Part shown: positions 50,430 through 64,000 of the stretch, in pieces | How positions within the stretch are numbered: position 1 is the first letter of the stretch | How the letters are laid out: each line of letters begins with the position of its first letter | Assembly: GCA_023525715.1 (NCBI GenBank) | Contig: CM042012.1 | Span: forward strand, 36,878,189 to 36,942,188 | Direction of reading: 5' to 3' | From: Cichorium intybus | Taxonomy: Eukaryota > Streptophyta > Magnoliopsida > Asterales > Asteraceae | Length of the DNA: 64,000 nt | Notes under the pieces: generated by a model | The model's database searches: none | The model's input: only the letters and a program-made list of their open reading frames with translations | What the model was told of the DNA's origin: nothing | Made by a program: the position numbers and the translations under genes

Positions 50430-51040
50430 CTCATCGTCATGTTTTTGCTACAAAAATATCCCATTATTAATCTGCTATGAATTTATTTCGTCATATTTTT
50501 TGTTACGGAATATTAGCTATGAAATTAGTATATTCATACGCCGCTACAAAATATTTGTTATGGAAATAGTTTGTGGCAAATTTACTACGGATACTTGTTA
50601 CGGAGTTAGTTAGTAGCGATTCTGCTACAAAATATTTGTTACGGAATTAGTCCGTGGGGAAATGGCTACGGAAAATTGTCACGGAATCAGGATGTAGCGA
50701 AATTACTATGGAATATTAGAGACGGAATTAGGGCGTTGCAATTTGCTACGGAAAATTTGTTACGGAATTAGACCGTAGCGAATTTGCTACAGAACATTTG
50801 TTACAGAATTAGTCCGTAGTGACATTTCTACAAAAACTGCTACGGAATGTCTCCGTCGCCAATGTGTTACGGAATAATTCTGTAGCAAATCCCGTAGCAA
50901 AAATGCTACAGATTCCGTAACGACCCTTTAGCTACGAGGATTTTCTCCACGGATCGGTTCCGTAGCAAAATCCGTAGCCATTCGTGTTTAGCTACGGAAT
51001 ATCATGTTTTTGCTACGGAATTTTTCCGTAGCTATTTGAC
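50430..51040. repeat. CACTA right subterminal repeats
   Basis: Many copies of TGCTACGGAA, TTACGGAATTAG and CCGTAGC variants in both orientations, similar in core word to the left subterminal array. They end about 15 bp before the TIR. Confidence 0.88.
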
Positions 51041-51055
51041 ATTTTTCTTGTAGTG

Positions 51056-51390
51056 GGTGAGGTGGGTAGGGTGGGATGGATGGGTGGTGGTAGTGTACAA
51101 GTGGGTGGAGTGGAGTGGGTAGGTGGGTGGTGTGAGTGGGTTGGGTAGGGTGAGGGTAGGATGTGAGGGGGTAAGGATGGGTGGCTAGGGTGGGGGTGTT
51201 GGTTGGCGGTAAGGATTGGTAGGCAATGCATGGGTGGGTGGTGGGGGTGAAGTGGGTAGGGTGGGATAGGTAGGTGGTGTATGGTGGAATGGAGTGGGTA
51301 GGTAGGGTAAGTGGGTTGGGTTGGGTAGGGTGGGGTGGGAAGTGAGGGGGGTAGTGTATGTGAGGGTAAGGGATGGTGTGGGTGGGTAAA
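51056..51390. repeat. G-rich low-complexity array, right part
   Basis: Continues the GGTGGGTAGGG-type repeat interrupted at 40,302. Two longer internal units share GGCGGTAAGGATTGGTAGG (51,207), which also occurs near 40,254-40,272 as GCGGTAAGGATTGGTAGG, supporting a common array. Confidence 0.9.
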
Positions 51391-52084
51391 GCCAATGGTA
51401 ATTTGAACAAAAGTAATCAATCATCTTATTCTTAAGACTAACACAGTATCACTAACACTAGTGTACAAGTATATCATATACAGAGTTACAGACCTTATAG
51501 AGTTACAGTTAAAGAATTCTAGTTAAAAGAGTTCCAGTTACAGAGTTAAAAGAGTTCCAGTTAAAAGAGTTACAATTCCAGAGTCACAACTCACAACTAC
51601 AGAGTAAACTATTCCTAAGCTCCTAATATGTTTAACAAGTAACATGTTAACAACCTACATTAAAAAAAATACAATCTCATCAGGTTATCAGTCCACCATT
51701 ACACCATTACAAATTACATACCACCATTTGACTACTACATGAGAAGTGAAGAAGATAAGAGAAAACGAAGAAAAAGAACTAAGACACAGGCTGAAATAAC
51801 CTGATGCGGAACCGAAAAAAGAAATTTTGCAGAACAGGAAAAAGAAGCGTACCAGTGAAATGAGGAAGAAGATGACTCTGTAGAGAAGAGAGGATCAAAA
51901 CTTAGAAGAAACGTAGCAAGAAGAATAATCAGGAAAAGGGTTTTTCTGTAAAGAAGTGACTAGAGAGGATAGAGGAAAAGTAGAGAAAAATGTTTCCTTA
52001 AGGATATGTTTCCTTAAGTCCAACATAATGTTCTAGTTTAAAAAAGTAATTGAATTACCCAATGGATCAAGACAATACCTGAAG
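51391..52084. other. spacer with degenerate GAGTTACAGTTAAA repeats
   Basis: At about 51,480-51,605 there are roughly seven diverged units of AGAGTTACAGTTAAA or AGAGTTCCAGTTAAA. The rest is AT- and A-rich spacer with no coding seen. Confidence 0.6.
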
Positions 52085-52259
52085 TATATATGACTCGTCC
52101 AAGTCACGAGTTGACTCGACTCGGTACGAGTCACACAGTGAATCACAATTTTTTACCGAGTCAGACCTAAAATCAAGTCACATTCCGAGTCGTATCTTTT
52201 TAGGTTTCAAATGACTCGACTCATACGAGTCAACTCGTGACTTATACGAGTTTGACAAC
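52085..52259. mobile_element. MITE-like segment built from GACTCG/CGAGTC words
   Basis: Rich in ACTCGACTC, CGAGTCA and TACGAGT words in both orientations. It can fold extensively (CAAGTCACGAGTTGACTCG against ACGAGTCAACTCGTGACTT). It ends TTGACAACTATGGG against the G-rich repeat. Clear terminal repeats and target duplication were not found. Confidence 0.4.
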
Positions 52260-52380
52260 TATGGGTAGGGGTAGGGTACGGTAGGGTTAGGTTGGGTGGA
52301 TGGGTAGAGGTGGGGGGACGTGGGGTGGTGTGAGGGTGGGGTATGTTGGGGTAGAGTTGGGTGGGTGCGGTGAGTATGCG
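52260..52380. repeat. G-rich low-complexity array, third part
   Basis: GGGTAGGGGTAGGGTACGG-type sequence like the arrays at 40,130 and 51,056. It may be a further piece of the same array, separated by the spacer and the MITE-like segment. Confidence 0.8.
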
Positions 52381-54133
52381 TTGCTCTTAATTTTTTTTCA
52401 AACATGGTTTCACCTCTTAATTTTTAAGTGGCTTTTGATAAATTAAGATGACTTATTAAGAGTCTACCAAAGAGGGCCTTAAAAACCCTTTTACCCTTAC
52501 ATTTCAAAAAACAACTTTTACAATTTTCCTCAATGCTAACAAAGTAACGATATTCATCAAATTTAACGTGAGAGGAATTAAGAGGGAAAAAAAGAAGGGA
52601 AACAGGTCAAGGGTTAGTGTCTTAATACATTAAGCCAGGTTTTCTGCTTTACCCATTAAGGGGATTTTTGGCATTCAAAGGTGTTGAATGAAGAAAATGA
52701 CCATTTTACCCTTCTGTTTATAATAATAATATATAACAAGAAATCATTAAAATTTTAAGAAATTCATACCACATGAAACTGAATAACAGATACAAAACTT
52801 TAGATGTACATACATAATTGAGGAACTAATTGTATGTACATATAGAACAGATTTCTCATTAGGTATATCATCTAAGGTCATCTCGAATGAGAAACAAAGT
52901 GTTTTTAAAGTTAGAAAGCCCAACTGACAACATAAACATGTCCCAGAAAGATCTAAAAAAACCAAATTAACTTGCATTTGACTATATTAAAGCTACAAAA
53001 GCGTGAATGAATTCTAAGTTAAAGTATACCAACATTAATCAAGAATCCAAAAATCATGTAGTACAAAACATCTATTATGTGTTTCTAGCATCTGTAGCAC
53101 ATATTGTGATGATTTAACAGCCTCTATTATAAGCTTTTGCCCATATCATATGGTATATTTACTTGCAAAACATGTGAGTACAAGGAATGCATTTGCTACA
53201 TTAAAAAAATCCATCCTCAAGGTCTAGCAGTTTTGACAAAAGAGCAAACAGGTGTCATGTTGTCTAAAACTGTGTGCAATCACATGAACTATCTCTACTA
53301 ACAAAGTCACAAATAAGCAATGAACCCCTAATCTTCAGTACTCAAAGTAGCCTTAGCAAAACGAATAGAGGTTAACCTAAAAGCCACCTAGTTAGCATGA
53401 ATGTGATCGCTCCAAAATGAACTCTTGAACAACAAAGGAATGTCTTGTTAATTGAATCTGAGCTAAATTGTAGAAGCTTGCAAAAGAGAAGGAACAATTT
53501 AGATGATTTGCCAAGAAATCAGGGATTTTGAAGCAACAACTCAAAATCATTCAAAATCCCCAATTGCATTAAATTGTAATGAGATTAGTATCAATTCAAT
53601 CAGATTAGATAAGAAAACAAACAAATCAATTGCATATGGAGATGAAAGATTACATTTAACCTGCAAGTATTAATGGATATTAAATCTTGGATGACAGGAA
53701 AGGGAAGAGGAGGGCGGTGTCGGGATGGCGGGGAAGAAGGAAGAGGGTGGCGATGGATGTTGGTGTTGGTGTCCAATTAGTACTTATTACCCCAATACGA
53801 AACAGCCAGTCAGCTACTTACAATTTCATATTAAAGAAGTGATAATTTACAATTCTTTATTGATAAACTCAATCCATCGCCATTGTCACTATCTAATTCA
53901 TGAATTTTATTATTATTATTTTTTTTAAGTCTGTAAGCATTAGAGTTGAATGGGGATTCACATTTGACAATAGAAAATATACCCAAAGTAAGAAAGAGAA
54001 TAAATCCCAGAAGCCAAAAATGGCGAGATCCAAACAGCAGAATAATGACTTTAGCTTTTTCTTGGATATAATTTTCATGGCAACAGCTTCTGTCAGGGTT
54101 TTTTCTTGTTTTCAGCTCTACCTTTCTTGATCC
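52381..54133. other. intron-like or intergenic sequence between gene fragments
   Basis: AT-rich; no protein similarity was recognised on either strand. If the kinase fragments at 39-40 kb and 54 kb belong to one gene, this is part of its first intron or has lost intermediate exons. Confidence 0.4.
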
Positions 54134-54286
54134 TGGTAGAGTAACAAGTTCCAAACGCCCCTTTCCTAATTCTTTCCCCAATTCATATGTTGAACATAAA
54201 TCGGTTTGGAAATCTGTAATTCTGTCAGTCTTTGCGCCATTTTTGTGGGTCTTTCTTGTTTCCCGCCAATCCCTTGCCGAAGACAT
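54134..54286 (-). pseudogene. possible first exon of the kinase relic
   Basis: On the minus strand, from ATG at 54,286, the frame reads MSSARDWRETRKTHKN and later FQTDLCSTYELGKELGKGR. The YELGKELGKG part resembles the start of a kinase domain (Gly-rich loop), the piece missing from the kinase fragment at 39,280-40,036 on the same strand. The match is short, the residues after it do not follow the kinase pattern, and the border at 54,134 (AAAG then GTAGAG) is only a candidate donor. C/T-rich and spacer sequence upstream could be its leader. Confidence 0.35.
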
Positions 54287-55132
54287 TTTGCTGGTGACGG
54301 GAGGTGGGACCAAAAGACTGGCATCGGAGATGATGAAGTCAGCGAATTATATAGGTCTGCAACGGTTGAAACGAGAGAGTTCCGTTGGACTGTGAGATAA
54401 CAGAAAACCATCAATTTAAGTAAGAAGTTTGTTGTCGCCAGATGTCCCACTCTCCTGGTTCCAAGTTTCAAGATGCCACGTTTCATTTTACCTAGTTATT
54501 GTAAAATAGGGGTTAATTATATTAGCTTTAGGGTTCTTTAGATGTTATTGTTTATAGATTCAATTAGAGAAAACATAGATCCTTAGGCTGCATGTGAACT
54601 TAAGAGTTTAAGTTTATTTGTTATGCCTATTCCTATCAGAGACAATCAGAGAGGTTGACTTTAACTTTTGACCATTTGAATCCAATACTACAGCAAACTA
54701 TCAGTTTTGCATAATTTGTTGCAAAATCCAAGTAAGATGAATCTACTTGTTCATAGCAAACCATGGAAAATTTTGAAACCATAAAAAACATAACGAAATC
54801 GACCAACCTATAGAGAATAATAATACCTTCTTGTAGGAGTGAACCGCTCAAATATCTTATTATCCCATCAATAATAACGCACCAGGTTTCTAGCACTGTA
54901 GGACATCGAAAATGTTTAATCTTACAAGTAAAACCCATCAAACTCAAACATCAATTTGACTACAAATGCGAAAAATATGTAATTTAAATACAATAATAAT
55001 AGCGAACCCTCATATATTTAATCCCAAAGTAAATGAAGTGAAACTTGGTAATAAGAATGTTTTTTTAAAATAATGCCCTCATTTAAACAAGTAAAACCAA
55101 AATAACTATAACATTGTTTACCTTTAAAATAC
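54287..55132. other. spacer between kinase-like and RAB-like fragments
   Basis: No supported gene. A block at about 54,828-54,898 (minus) has acceptor-like (TTTCGATGTCCTACAG) and donor-like (GTATTA) borders, but its translation contains a stop and matches nothing I recognise. Confidence 0.4.
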
Positions 55133-55400
55133 CTTTTTAGGATCAGAAGCTATATCATCAGACGAAAAAGGCTCCATGATAAGTGACATGATATCCACAG
55201 GACTTCAAGTTCATGACCTAACTCCAACTGATGCACCTTTGTAATAAAGTGGGGCCAGAGCTGCATTGTTGAAAATTACAGAACAAGAAAAAAGTTAACT
55301 TTTGTGGATATAAGATTGATGAAAGTCAACAAACCCAGAAATGAAATTTAATCTTGCAGCTATTGTCTATGACGAAGATGAAGCTCCAACAGTCACCGGA
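55133..55400 (-). pseudogene. RABF1/ARA6-like small GTPase fragment, two exons
   Basis: On the minus strand an exon-like block near 55,325-55,400 reads VTVGAS, then a stop before TIA. In a shifted frame it reads IKFHFW, matching the switch I to beta-3 region of plant RAB5-type GTPases. After an AATGCAG acceptor, a block at 55,133-55,262 reads ALAPLYYKGASVGV, the switch II region, then decays with stops until a GTATTT donor. These GTPases direct endosomal traffic. The N-terminal P-loop and the C-terminal half are not found nearby. Retained introns again show a DNA-level fragment. Confidence 0.6.
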
Positions 55401-56527
55401 TATAAATAGTCATCTTTTGATTGAATCCTTAAGTTGCATCAATTTTCAAAAAAAGAATAATTTCTTTCAAAAACAAAATAGTATATTGAAGGAGTGAAAG
55501 GGATAATCGCATGAAAGAGCAATGTAATTTACTCTTGCTTGCATACTTTATTTTATAACCACAATAGCAACATACTTATTTTTTACCAAATGTACTTCAC
55601 TTTCCTTAGGGATAATACAATATGTAATCCGACGATGGTAAGCATTTTGGAAATTCTAGATTACAGGTTATATAGTGCTTTTATTGGTAAAGAAATGAAA
55701 GTATATTTATATTATAGGTAAAGAAATGTAAGTACTTTGTTATTATGAGTAGAAGTAAAGTGCATTGCCCATACTGATAGTGACAGTAAAGCTCGCTACT
55801 ATTTTCTGCAAATTTCATAAATGAAAAAGAAAAAAAGTAACTTCATCCAAGACAAGTATGAGACTACATTGGTGAAATTTTCGTTAATTTCTTGCATCGA
55901 GTGAAGAGGGTGTGCAGCACGAACAATCTTTTGTACAGTTTGATGTCCTAAATATGTGGTTTAAGAACATAAATGAAAAATCAATGAATTTAATGTGAAA
56001 GTAATGTTAAAGATATTGTTTAAAAATTTGTCCACTTTTAAAAGTAGACGAAAGCTAAAGAGAACTTCAGGAAAATAACAATATCATTAATATACTTGTT
56101 ACTAGTTAAGCAATACACAGTTTTAAAATTATATGTTTTTTAAAAATATATCAATTTCAACTAATAAGAAAAAAATTTAAAGTATGCTGCTATAATTGGG
56201 CAGATTTTTCAAAGTATAATTACTTTCACGAGAAAACACCCAAAAGTATAGTATATTAATGGAAACATAGGAAAGTAGGAGGCTACAATACACAAATAAA
56301 TGAATGTATGTTGCTATTTCTTGCAATAAGACCTACATTTTTAAAGAAATTTTCAATTCATTTCAATTTTACCTAGAAATTGGCTCATCTTAGATGTTTA
56401 TGCTTACGACCTCCAGCATGTTAAGTAGCACATTTACAAGCTCATCCTTGTAGCTTGCTTCATTTTTTTCTTGATAAAAAAACAAAAGAAAATAGTATTT
56501 AACATTAAAACCTCACAAGAGATAACA
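55401..56527. other. AT-rich spacer, no gene seen
   Basis: No coding or element termini were supported. The right edge at 56,528 is an abrupt switch into gypsy pol sequence. Confidence 0.5.
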
Positions 56528-56750
56528 AGACAATGCAATTTATCGAGAAACCCTTGGAAATTGCAGACCGAAAGGAAAAGCAACTCAAAAGAAGTCGCAT
56601 TCCCCTGGTCAAGGTCAGGTGGCAGTCAGCACGTGGACCCGAGTATACATGGGAGCGTGAGGATCAAATACGTACCAAATACCCGCAACTTTTCTCTTAA
56701 GGTACTATCTTCTTAAATTTCGGGACGAAATTTCCTAAAGTAGGGGAGAC
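56528..56750 (+). pseudogene. gypsy pol 3' end fragment (chromodomain-like tail)
   Basis: The translation reads QFIEKPLEIADRKEKQLKRS and continues VRWQSARGPEYTWEREDQI before a stop at 56,698, the C-terminal tail of chromovirus pol. It is nearly identical to 63,907-64,000 in the element downstream, differing at three positions. It is followed by AAATTTCGGGACGAAATTT (56,715-56,733) and a polypurine tract (AAAGTAGGGGAGAC, 56,737-56,750), the usual lead into a 3' LTR. Confidence 0.9.
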
Positions 56751-59601
<2,851 letters not shown>

Positions 59602-59604
59602 GAT

Positions 59605-59616
59605 TGGTATCAGAGC
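59605..59616 (+). promoter_or_regulatory. primer-binding site (initiator tRNA-Met)
   Basis: TGGTATCAGAGC, complementary to the 3' end of plant initiator tRNA-Met, lies three bases after the LTR end. It primes minus-strand DNA synthesis in this element type. Confidence 0.93.
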
Positions 59617-60412
59617 CCTTGACTATAGGGAATTAGGTTAATTGCCTTGACCTAGTCTATAGCCTCTAGGGTCCTCTCGTATGCTAGTTTATAAAATGCA
59701 CACACAACTGCATGCAATTCGCACTTAGAAAATCCTTGGAATACCTTTGTGTGCTAATTGCTCCCTTATGTGCTTACGTATTATTCCCGACACTTATATG
59801 TGTGCATACACTTGTGAATTTTCTCCTCTTTCTCTTAAAATCACACACATACTCAAATGGTTTCAAAATAAAAATTTATATACATATATATTCCTTAGAG
59901 CTCTTAGGAAATTAAAAGTCATCCACTCTAGTTTGGTAGGATCAAAGTAACGGACGTGTAGTAACTGGAAGGGGGAGGTGCCGGTAGCCCGAAAGTCCTA
60001 ACTAGGTAAGCATTCGTATACATCCCAATCAACCGAGGGACCAGTTTGCTTACCTGGGGACCAAAGGCGAGAGTTCCCAAACCTATAGGCCAAAGCGCGT
60101 CATTCACATTACTTTTGAGCCATCAAACTACCCGACCTTATCAAACGTATCCGAAAGGATACACTCCAAAATGGCCAACTCATTGGATTATTAAGTTCCC
60201 TAATGGGCCTTGAAGTGGGAAAAACATGTGAAAACTTAGTATTGTGGGGGGCCACGCAATTGCTACATGCTTCACATTTAGTACCCATGGAAAGCCCAAA
60301 AGGTGCCCAACACTCTTAACCATGGCCCAACAAGTGTTTTACAATCATTTTACCCAACAATGTCTACAAACTTAATTTCCATAATTAATTTACAAATAAC
60401 TCACAAGTCCAT
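59617..60412 (+). other. gypsy leader and deleted gag capsid region
   Basis: Between the primer-binding site and the zinc-knuckle region there are only about 800 bp, with no capsid-like protein sequence in any frame. A normal gag would add roughly 300 residues before the knuckle. The small open frames at 59,712 and 60,303 have no recognisable features. The capsid part appears deleted or replaced. Confidence 0.6.
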
Positions 60413-61051
60413 ATGCGTGTTTCTCATAGATGGCATTACAACCCCCTGTGTAACCATTGTAACTATCACCATATGTCCACCAGCCCGTGTCACCTTTGTA
60501 CGACTTGTGGTTGCTATGGCCACTTGGCGGACACATGCCGTGCACCAAAAACTCAGCGACCATTCGCTCTACCCTCAAATCAGCAAACACAAACACGGTA
60601 TCCAACTGGAACATGCTTCAACTGTGGTGACCCCACCCAATTCAGAAACACGTGTCCTAGGCTTGTCAATATCATTAACACTCAAGCCCAGGCAAATCCA
60701 ACAATGCAGGTTCCAGCTCCCAAAGGCCGAGCATTTGTCATTACCGCAACCCAAGCACAGACCGATAACAAGGTCGTAAATTGTACGTTTCTCATAAATG
60801 ACTACTACGCGTCAGTACTTTTTGATTCAGGTGTCGATAAAAGTTTTGTGTCTTTGGAATTTGAACCCATACTTCACACACCTCGCACGATTCTTGATGA
60901 ACACTTTACCGTAGAAGTCGCCAATGGAAAATACATTTCACTCAATGCAGTCATCCAAGATTGCACTTTCGATTTTTGCGGTCATAAATTTTCCGTCAAT
61001 TTAATTCCTATGGAACTTGGTAGCTTCGACATCATCGTGGGAATGGATTGA
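60413..61051 (+). pseudogene. gypsy nucleocapsid and protease
   Basis: Two CCHC-type knuckles appear: CTTCGCYGHLADTC is complete, while CFNCGDPTQFRNTC has Gln where the His belongs. The aspartic protease follows with VLFDSGVDKSFVS (active-site DSG) and GSFDIIVGMD. A TGA at 61,049 stands where pol would continue in frame (LSQNHAEIVCYEKF follows). Protease cuts the polyprotein; here it cannot be joined to the enzymes downstream without readthrough. Confidence 0.9.
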
Positions 61052-62521
61052 CTATCCCAAAACCATGCTGAAATAGTATGTTACGAGAAGTTTATTCGTA
61101 TTCCTCTTGCCGACGGTCAAAGTCTTCGTATTTATGGCGAGACTCGTTCAAAAAAGCTTAGTCTTATGTCATGTACTCAAGCTCGATCATATCTACGTAA
61201 AGAATACATGACTTTCTTAGCCCATATGGTGGAAACAAAGGTCAAAGAAAAGAAGATCGAAGATATTCCGATTGTACGAGACTTTCCCGACATCTTTCCC
61301 GATGACGTATCTGGACTCCCTCCAGTACGTGAGCTAGAGTTCCGCATCGATCTCGTTCCTGAGGCTGCTCCCATAGCCAAGTCTCCATATCGGTTGGCTC
61401 CAACCGAGATGCAAGAATTGGCAAGTCAGCTCCAAGAATTAACCGATAAGGGATTTATCCGCCCTAGTACTTCACCCTGAGGAGCCCCAGTTCTTTTCAT
61501 CAAAAAGAAAGATGGTTCGTTTCGTATGTGTATCGATTATCGGGAGTTAAAAAAATTGACCATCAAGAACCGATATCCGTTACCTCGAATCGACGACCTT
61601 TTTGATCAGCTTCAAAGAGCTTCATGCTTCTCAAAAATCGACCTCCGCTCGGGTTATCACCAACTTCGAGTACGGGAAGAATACATCCCCAAAACCGCTT
61701 TCCGAACCAGCTATGGTCATTACGAGTTTACCGTTATGCCTTTTGGCCTAACGAATGCCCCTGCCGCATTCATGGACTTGATGAATCGGGTATTTAAACC
61801 TTATCTCGACCGTTTTGTTATCGTCTTTATTAATGACATCCTCATTTACTCCAAGACAAAGGCAGACCATGAAAGACACCTTCGTCTAACTCTCCAAACA
61901 TTGCAAGGAAATCAGCTATATGCCAAATTTTTGAAATGCGAGTTTTGGTTAAATGAGGTACAATTCCTCGGTCATATTGTAAGTGACAAGGGTATTTTAG
62001 TCGATCCCACAAAAGTTGAAGCAGTCAAGAATTGGAAAGCCCCACATACCCCCAAGGAAATTCGGTCATTCCTCGGTTTAGCCGGCTATTTCCGGCGTTT
62101 CATTTCAAATTTCTCAAAGATCGCTTTATCGCTTACTTTTCTCACTTGCAAGGGTACGCCATTTGATTGGGGACCCAAGCAGGAAGACGCTTTCCAAACC
62201 CTTAAACAAAGATTGTGTGACGCTCCGATTCTTACACTTCCTGAAGGATCCGAAGATTTCGTGGTATACTGCGATGCCTCCAATCTCGGTCTAGGTTGTG
62301 TTTTGATGCAAAGGGGAAAGGTTATAGCTTACGCATCGCGAAAACTCAAAATCCATGAAAGGAATTATACGACTCATGATTTGGAGCTCGGTGTCGTGGT
62401 TTTCGCTCTTATAATTTGGAGGCATTACCTTTACGGCACTAAATGCGTAATTTTTACCGACCACAAGAGCTTGCAACATATTCTTAATCAAAAGGAACTC
62501 AATATGAGACAAACACGATAG
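61052..62521 (+). pseudogene. gypsy reverse transcriptase and RNase H, with stops
   Basis: The region resumes in the same frame as the protease. DFPDIFPDDVSGLPP precedes a TGA at 61,478. The main open part (61,526-62,521) has FRMCIDYRELKKLTIKNRYP, FSKIDLRSGYHQLRV and VMPFGLTNAPAAFMDLMN. The catalytic loop reads FINDILIYS: Asn at 61,832 replaces the first Asp of the usual FxDD pair, which should abolish polymerisation. RNase H follows (VVYCDASNLGLGCVLMQ, IFTDHKSLQHI) and ends at TAG 62,519. Confidence 0.93.
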
Positions 62522-64000
62522 GTCGAACTCCTAAATGATTACGAGTGTGAAATACGCTATCATCCGGGCAAGGCAAACGTGGTAGCCGACGCGTTAAGCC
62601 GAAAAGAACATACCAAAGCATTTCATATAATATGTTCTCCTATCTTGTCCAATCTCAGAGACCGAATTCGAGGAGCCCAACACTCGGAAATTACCGAAAA
62701 TGACATGCCCACAGGAATTGATGGGGAGTTGGAAAGTAAATCTGATGGTATTTTCTATTATCGAGATCGCATCTGGATCCCAGATCGCGACAATCTTCGT
62801 GCCTTCCTGATGGAAGAAATCCATAAAACTCGATATTCCATTCATCCTGGTGCTGACAAGATGTATCATGGCCTGAGAACCAATTATTGGTGGTCGGGAA
62901 TGAAAAAGGATATTGCTTTATTCGTGGCCAAATGTCTTACATATTCCAGGGTCAAAACAGAACATCAACGACCCTCTGGACTATTGGTCCAACCGGTAAT
63001 CCCCGAGTGGAAATGGGAAGCGATCGCCATGGATTTCGTAACCAAAATTCCCCGTACCACCAAGGGACACGACAGCATTTGGGTAATCATTGACCGTTTG
63101 ACCAAATCCACTCATTTCCTTCCCATCCGTGAACATTTCAAGGTCGAACAACTTGCTCGAATTTACATCGACGAGATAGTTAGTCGGCATGGCATCCCTC
63201 TCAGCATCATTTCAGATCGTGATGGGAGATTTCTCTCTCGGTTTTGGCAATCACTTCAAGCAACCATGGGAACCCGCCTCGATCTCAGTACTACCTATCA
63301 TCCTCAAACCGATGGTCAATCTGAGAGGACAATTCAAACACTTGAAGATATGTTGAGGGCGTGTGTCTTAGATTTCGGAGGAAACTGGGACTCTCATTTA
63401 CCGTTGGTGGAATTCTCCTATAATAACAGTTATCATTCTAGCATCAAGATGCCGCCATTTGAGGCATTGTATGGCCGTAAATGCCGATCTCCTATTTGCT
63501 GGCATGAAATTGGCGAGTCCCACGTGATTCGCGCAACAGTGGATTCTCCAATCATTGGTCCTGAGCTTATCCAGGAAACAACCGACAAAATCACTTAGAT
63601 TCGCAATAACCTTCTCGCAGCTCTTAGCCGACAAGCGACGCAAACCGCTTGAATTTATCGTGGGTGACATGGTCATGTTAAAAGTGTCCCCATGGAAAGG
63701 TGTGGTTCGATTTGGACGCAAGGGTAAATTGGCACCACGCTATGTAGGCCAGTTCAAAATCCTGAAAAGGATCGGACCAGTAGCCTACGAGTTGGATCTA
63801 CCAATAGAGCTTAATAAAGTTCACCCAGTATTTCATATAGCCAACCTCAAGAAGTGTTTAGCTGACGAGAACCTTCATGTTCCTCTCAAGGATATCCAAA
63901 TCGACGAGACAATGCAATTTATCGAGAAACCCTTGGAAATTACAGACCAAAAGGAAAAGCAACTCAAAAGAAGTCGCATTCCCCTGGTCAAGGTCAAGTG
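62522..64000 (+). pseudogene. gypsy integrase and C-terminal tail, partial
   Basis: VVADALSRKEHTKA closes RNase H. The integrase zinc-binding region has His residues in HKTRYSIHPGADKM, but its last Cys is Tyr (CLTYSRVK, codon 62,942). The DDE core is intact: MDFVTKIPR, SDRDGRFLSRF and ERTIQTLEDM. A TAG at 63,596 and then a frameshift near 63,620-63,650 break the frame. The tail resumes with RRKPLEFIVGDMVMLKVS and VHPVFHIANLKKCL and runs to the window edge. Confidence 0.92.

Larger units (their letters stand above)
59602..64000 (+). mobile_element. Ty3/gypsy chromovirus-like element, internal region, runs off the window
   Basis: Primer-binding site, nucleocapsid, protease, reverse transcriptase, RNase H, integrase and C-terminal tail follow in gypsy order. 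Together with the upstream LTR and pol fragment the layout is pol end, LTR, internal region, pol end: either a tandem element sharing one LTR or one element nested next to another's 3' end. The tail is cut by the window edge at KVK. Confidence 0.92.

Noticed and set aside
59712..59950. Two overlapping 67-codon frames as a gag start
   Set aside because: They show no gag features and lie in the leader of the gypsy element.

Overview
This is a eukaryotic window. The genes have GT-AG introns, the sequence is AT-rich with many long TA microsatellites, and most of it is plant-type transposable elements: Ty1/copia, Ty3/gypsy, CACTA, PIF/Harbinger, hAT-like and Tourist-like MITEs, and Helitron-like elements. 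The proteins and elements fit a flowering plant, most likely a eudicot. An Asteraceae-like genome is possible, but that is only an impression from the LTR style. No bacterial, organellar or RNA-gene content was seen.

Only two host genes look intact. The first, at 13,127-15,135 (+), is a five-exon AAA-ATPase of the Msp1/ATAD1 type, an outer mitochondrial membrane protein extractor. The second, at 27,214-28,794 (+), is a single-exon BCS1-like AAA-ATPase. Degraded host-gene fragments on the minus strand are a CDPK/CRK-like kinase (39,280-40,036, with a possible first exon at 54,134-54,286) and a RABF1/ARA6-like small GTPase (55,133-55,400).

Layout. 1-5 kb: a TA array split by a Helitron-like element (761-4,829) that carries possible captured exons. 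5.4-8.7 kb: a truncated copia element (-). 10-12.3 kb: a probable gypsy solo LTR. 12.7-16.6 kb: the Msp1-like gene between two hAT-type MITEs. 16.9-18.5 kb: a perfect tetranucleotide array of about 1.6 kb. 18.9-22.9 kb: a broken copia element whose 3' LTR carries a MITE. 22.2-26.9 kb: a segment duplicated at 36.6-39.2 kb; the first copy holds a 2,040-bp Harbinger transposon with an intact transposase, and the second copy keeps the empty site. 27-29 kb: the BCS1-like gene. 29-31 kb: two MITEs. 31.6-35 kb: a decayed gypsy element with a nested MITE. 39.3-55.4 kb: gene fragments interrupted by a complete-ended 10,753-bp CACTA transposon (40,303-51,055) with TnpD-like and TnpA-like genes. 56.5-64 kb: a chromovirus-like gypsy arrangement (pol end, then LTR, then PBS, then gag-pol) running off the window.

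The main story is nested transposition. Duplicated copies, empty sites and target-site duplications give a relative order of events: copia insertion, then a MITE in its LTR, then segmental duplication, then Harbinger insertion into one copy. The CACTA element split a G-rich low-complexity array. I found no new multi-gene system. The most informative items are the paired filled and empty sites, the CACTA insertion between kinase fragments, the Helitron inside a microsatellite and the giant TATG array.
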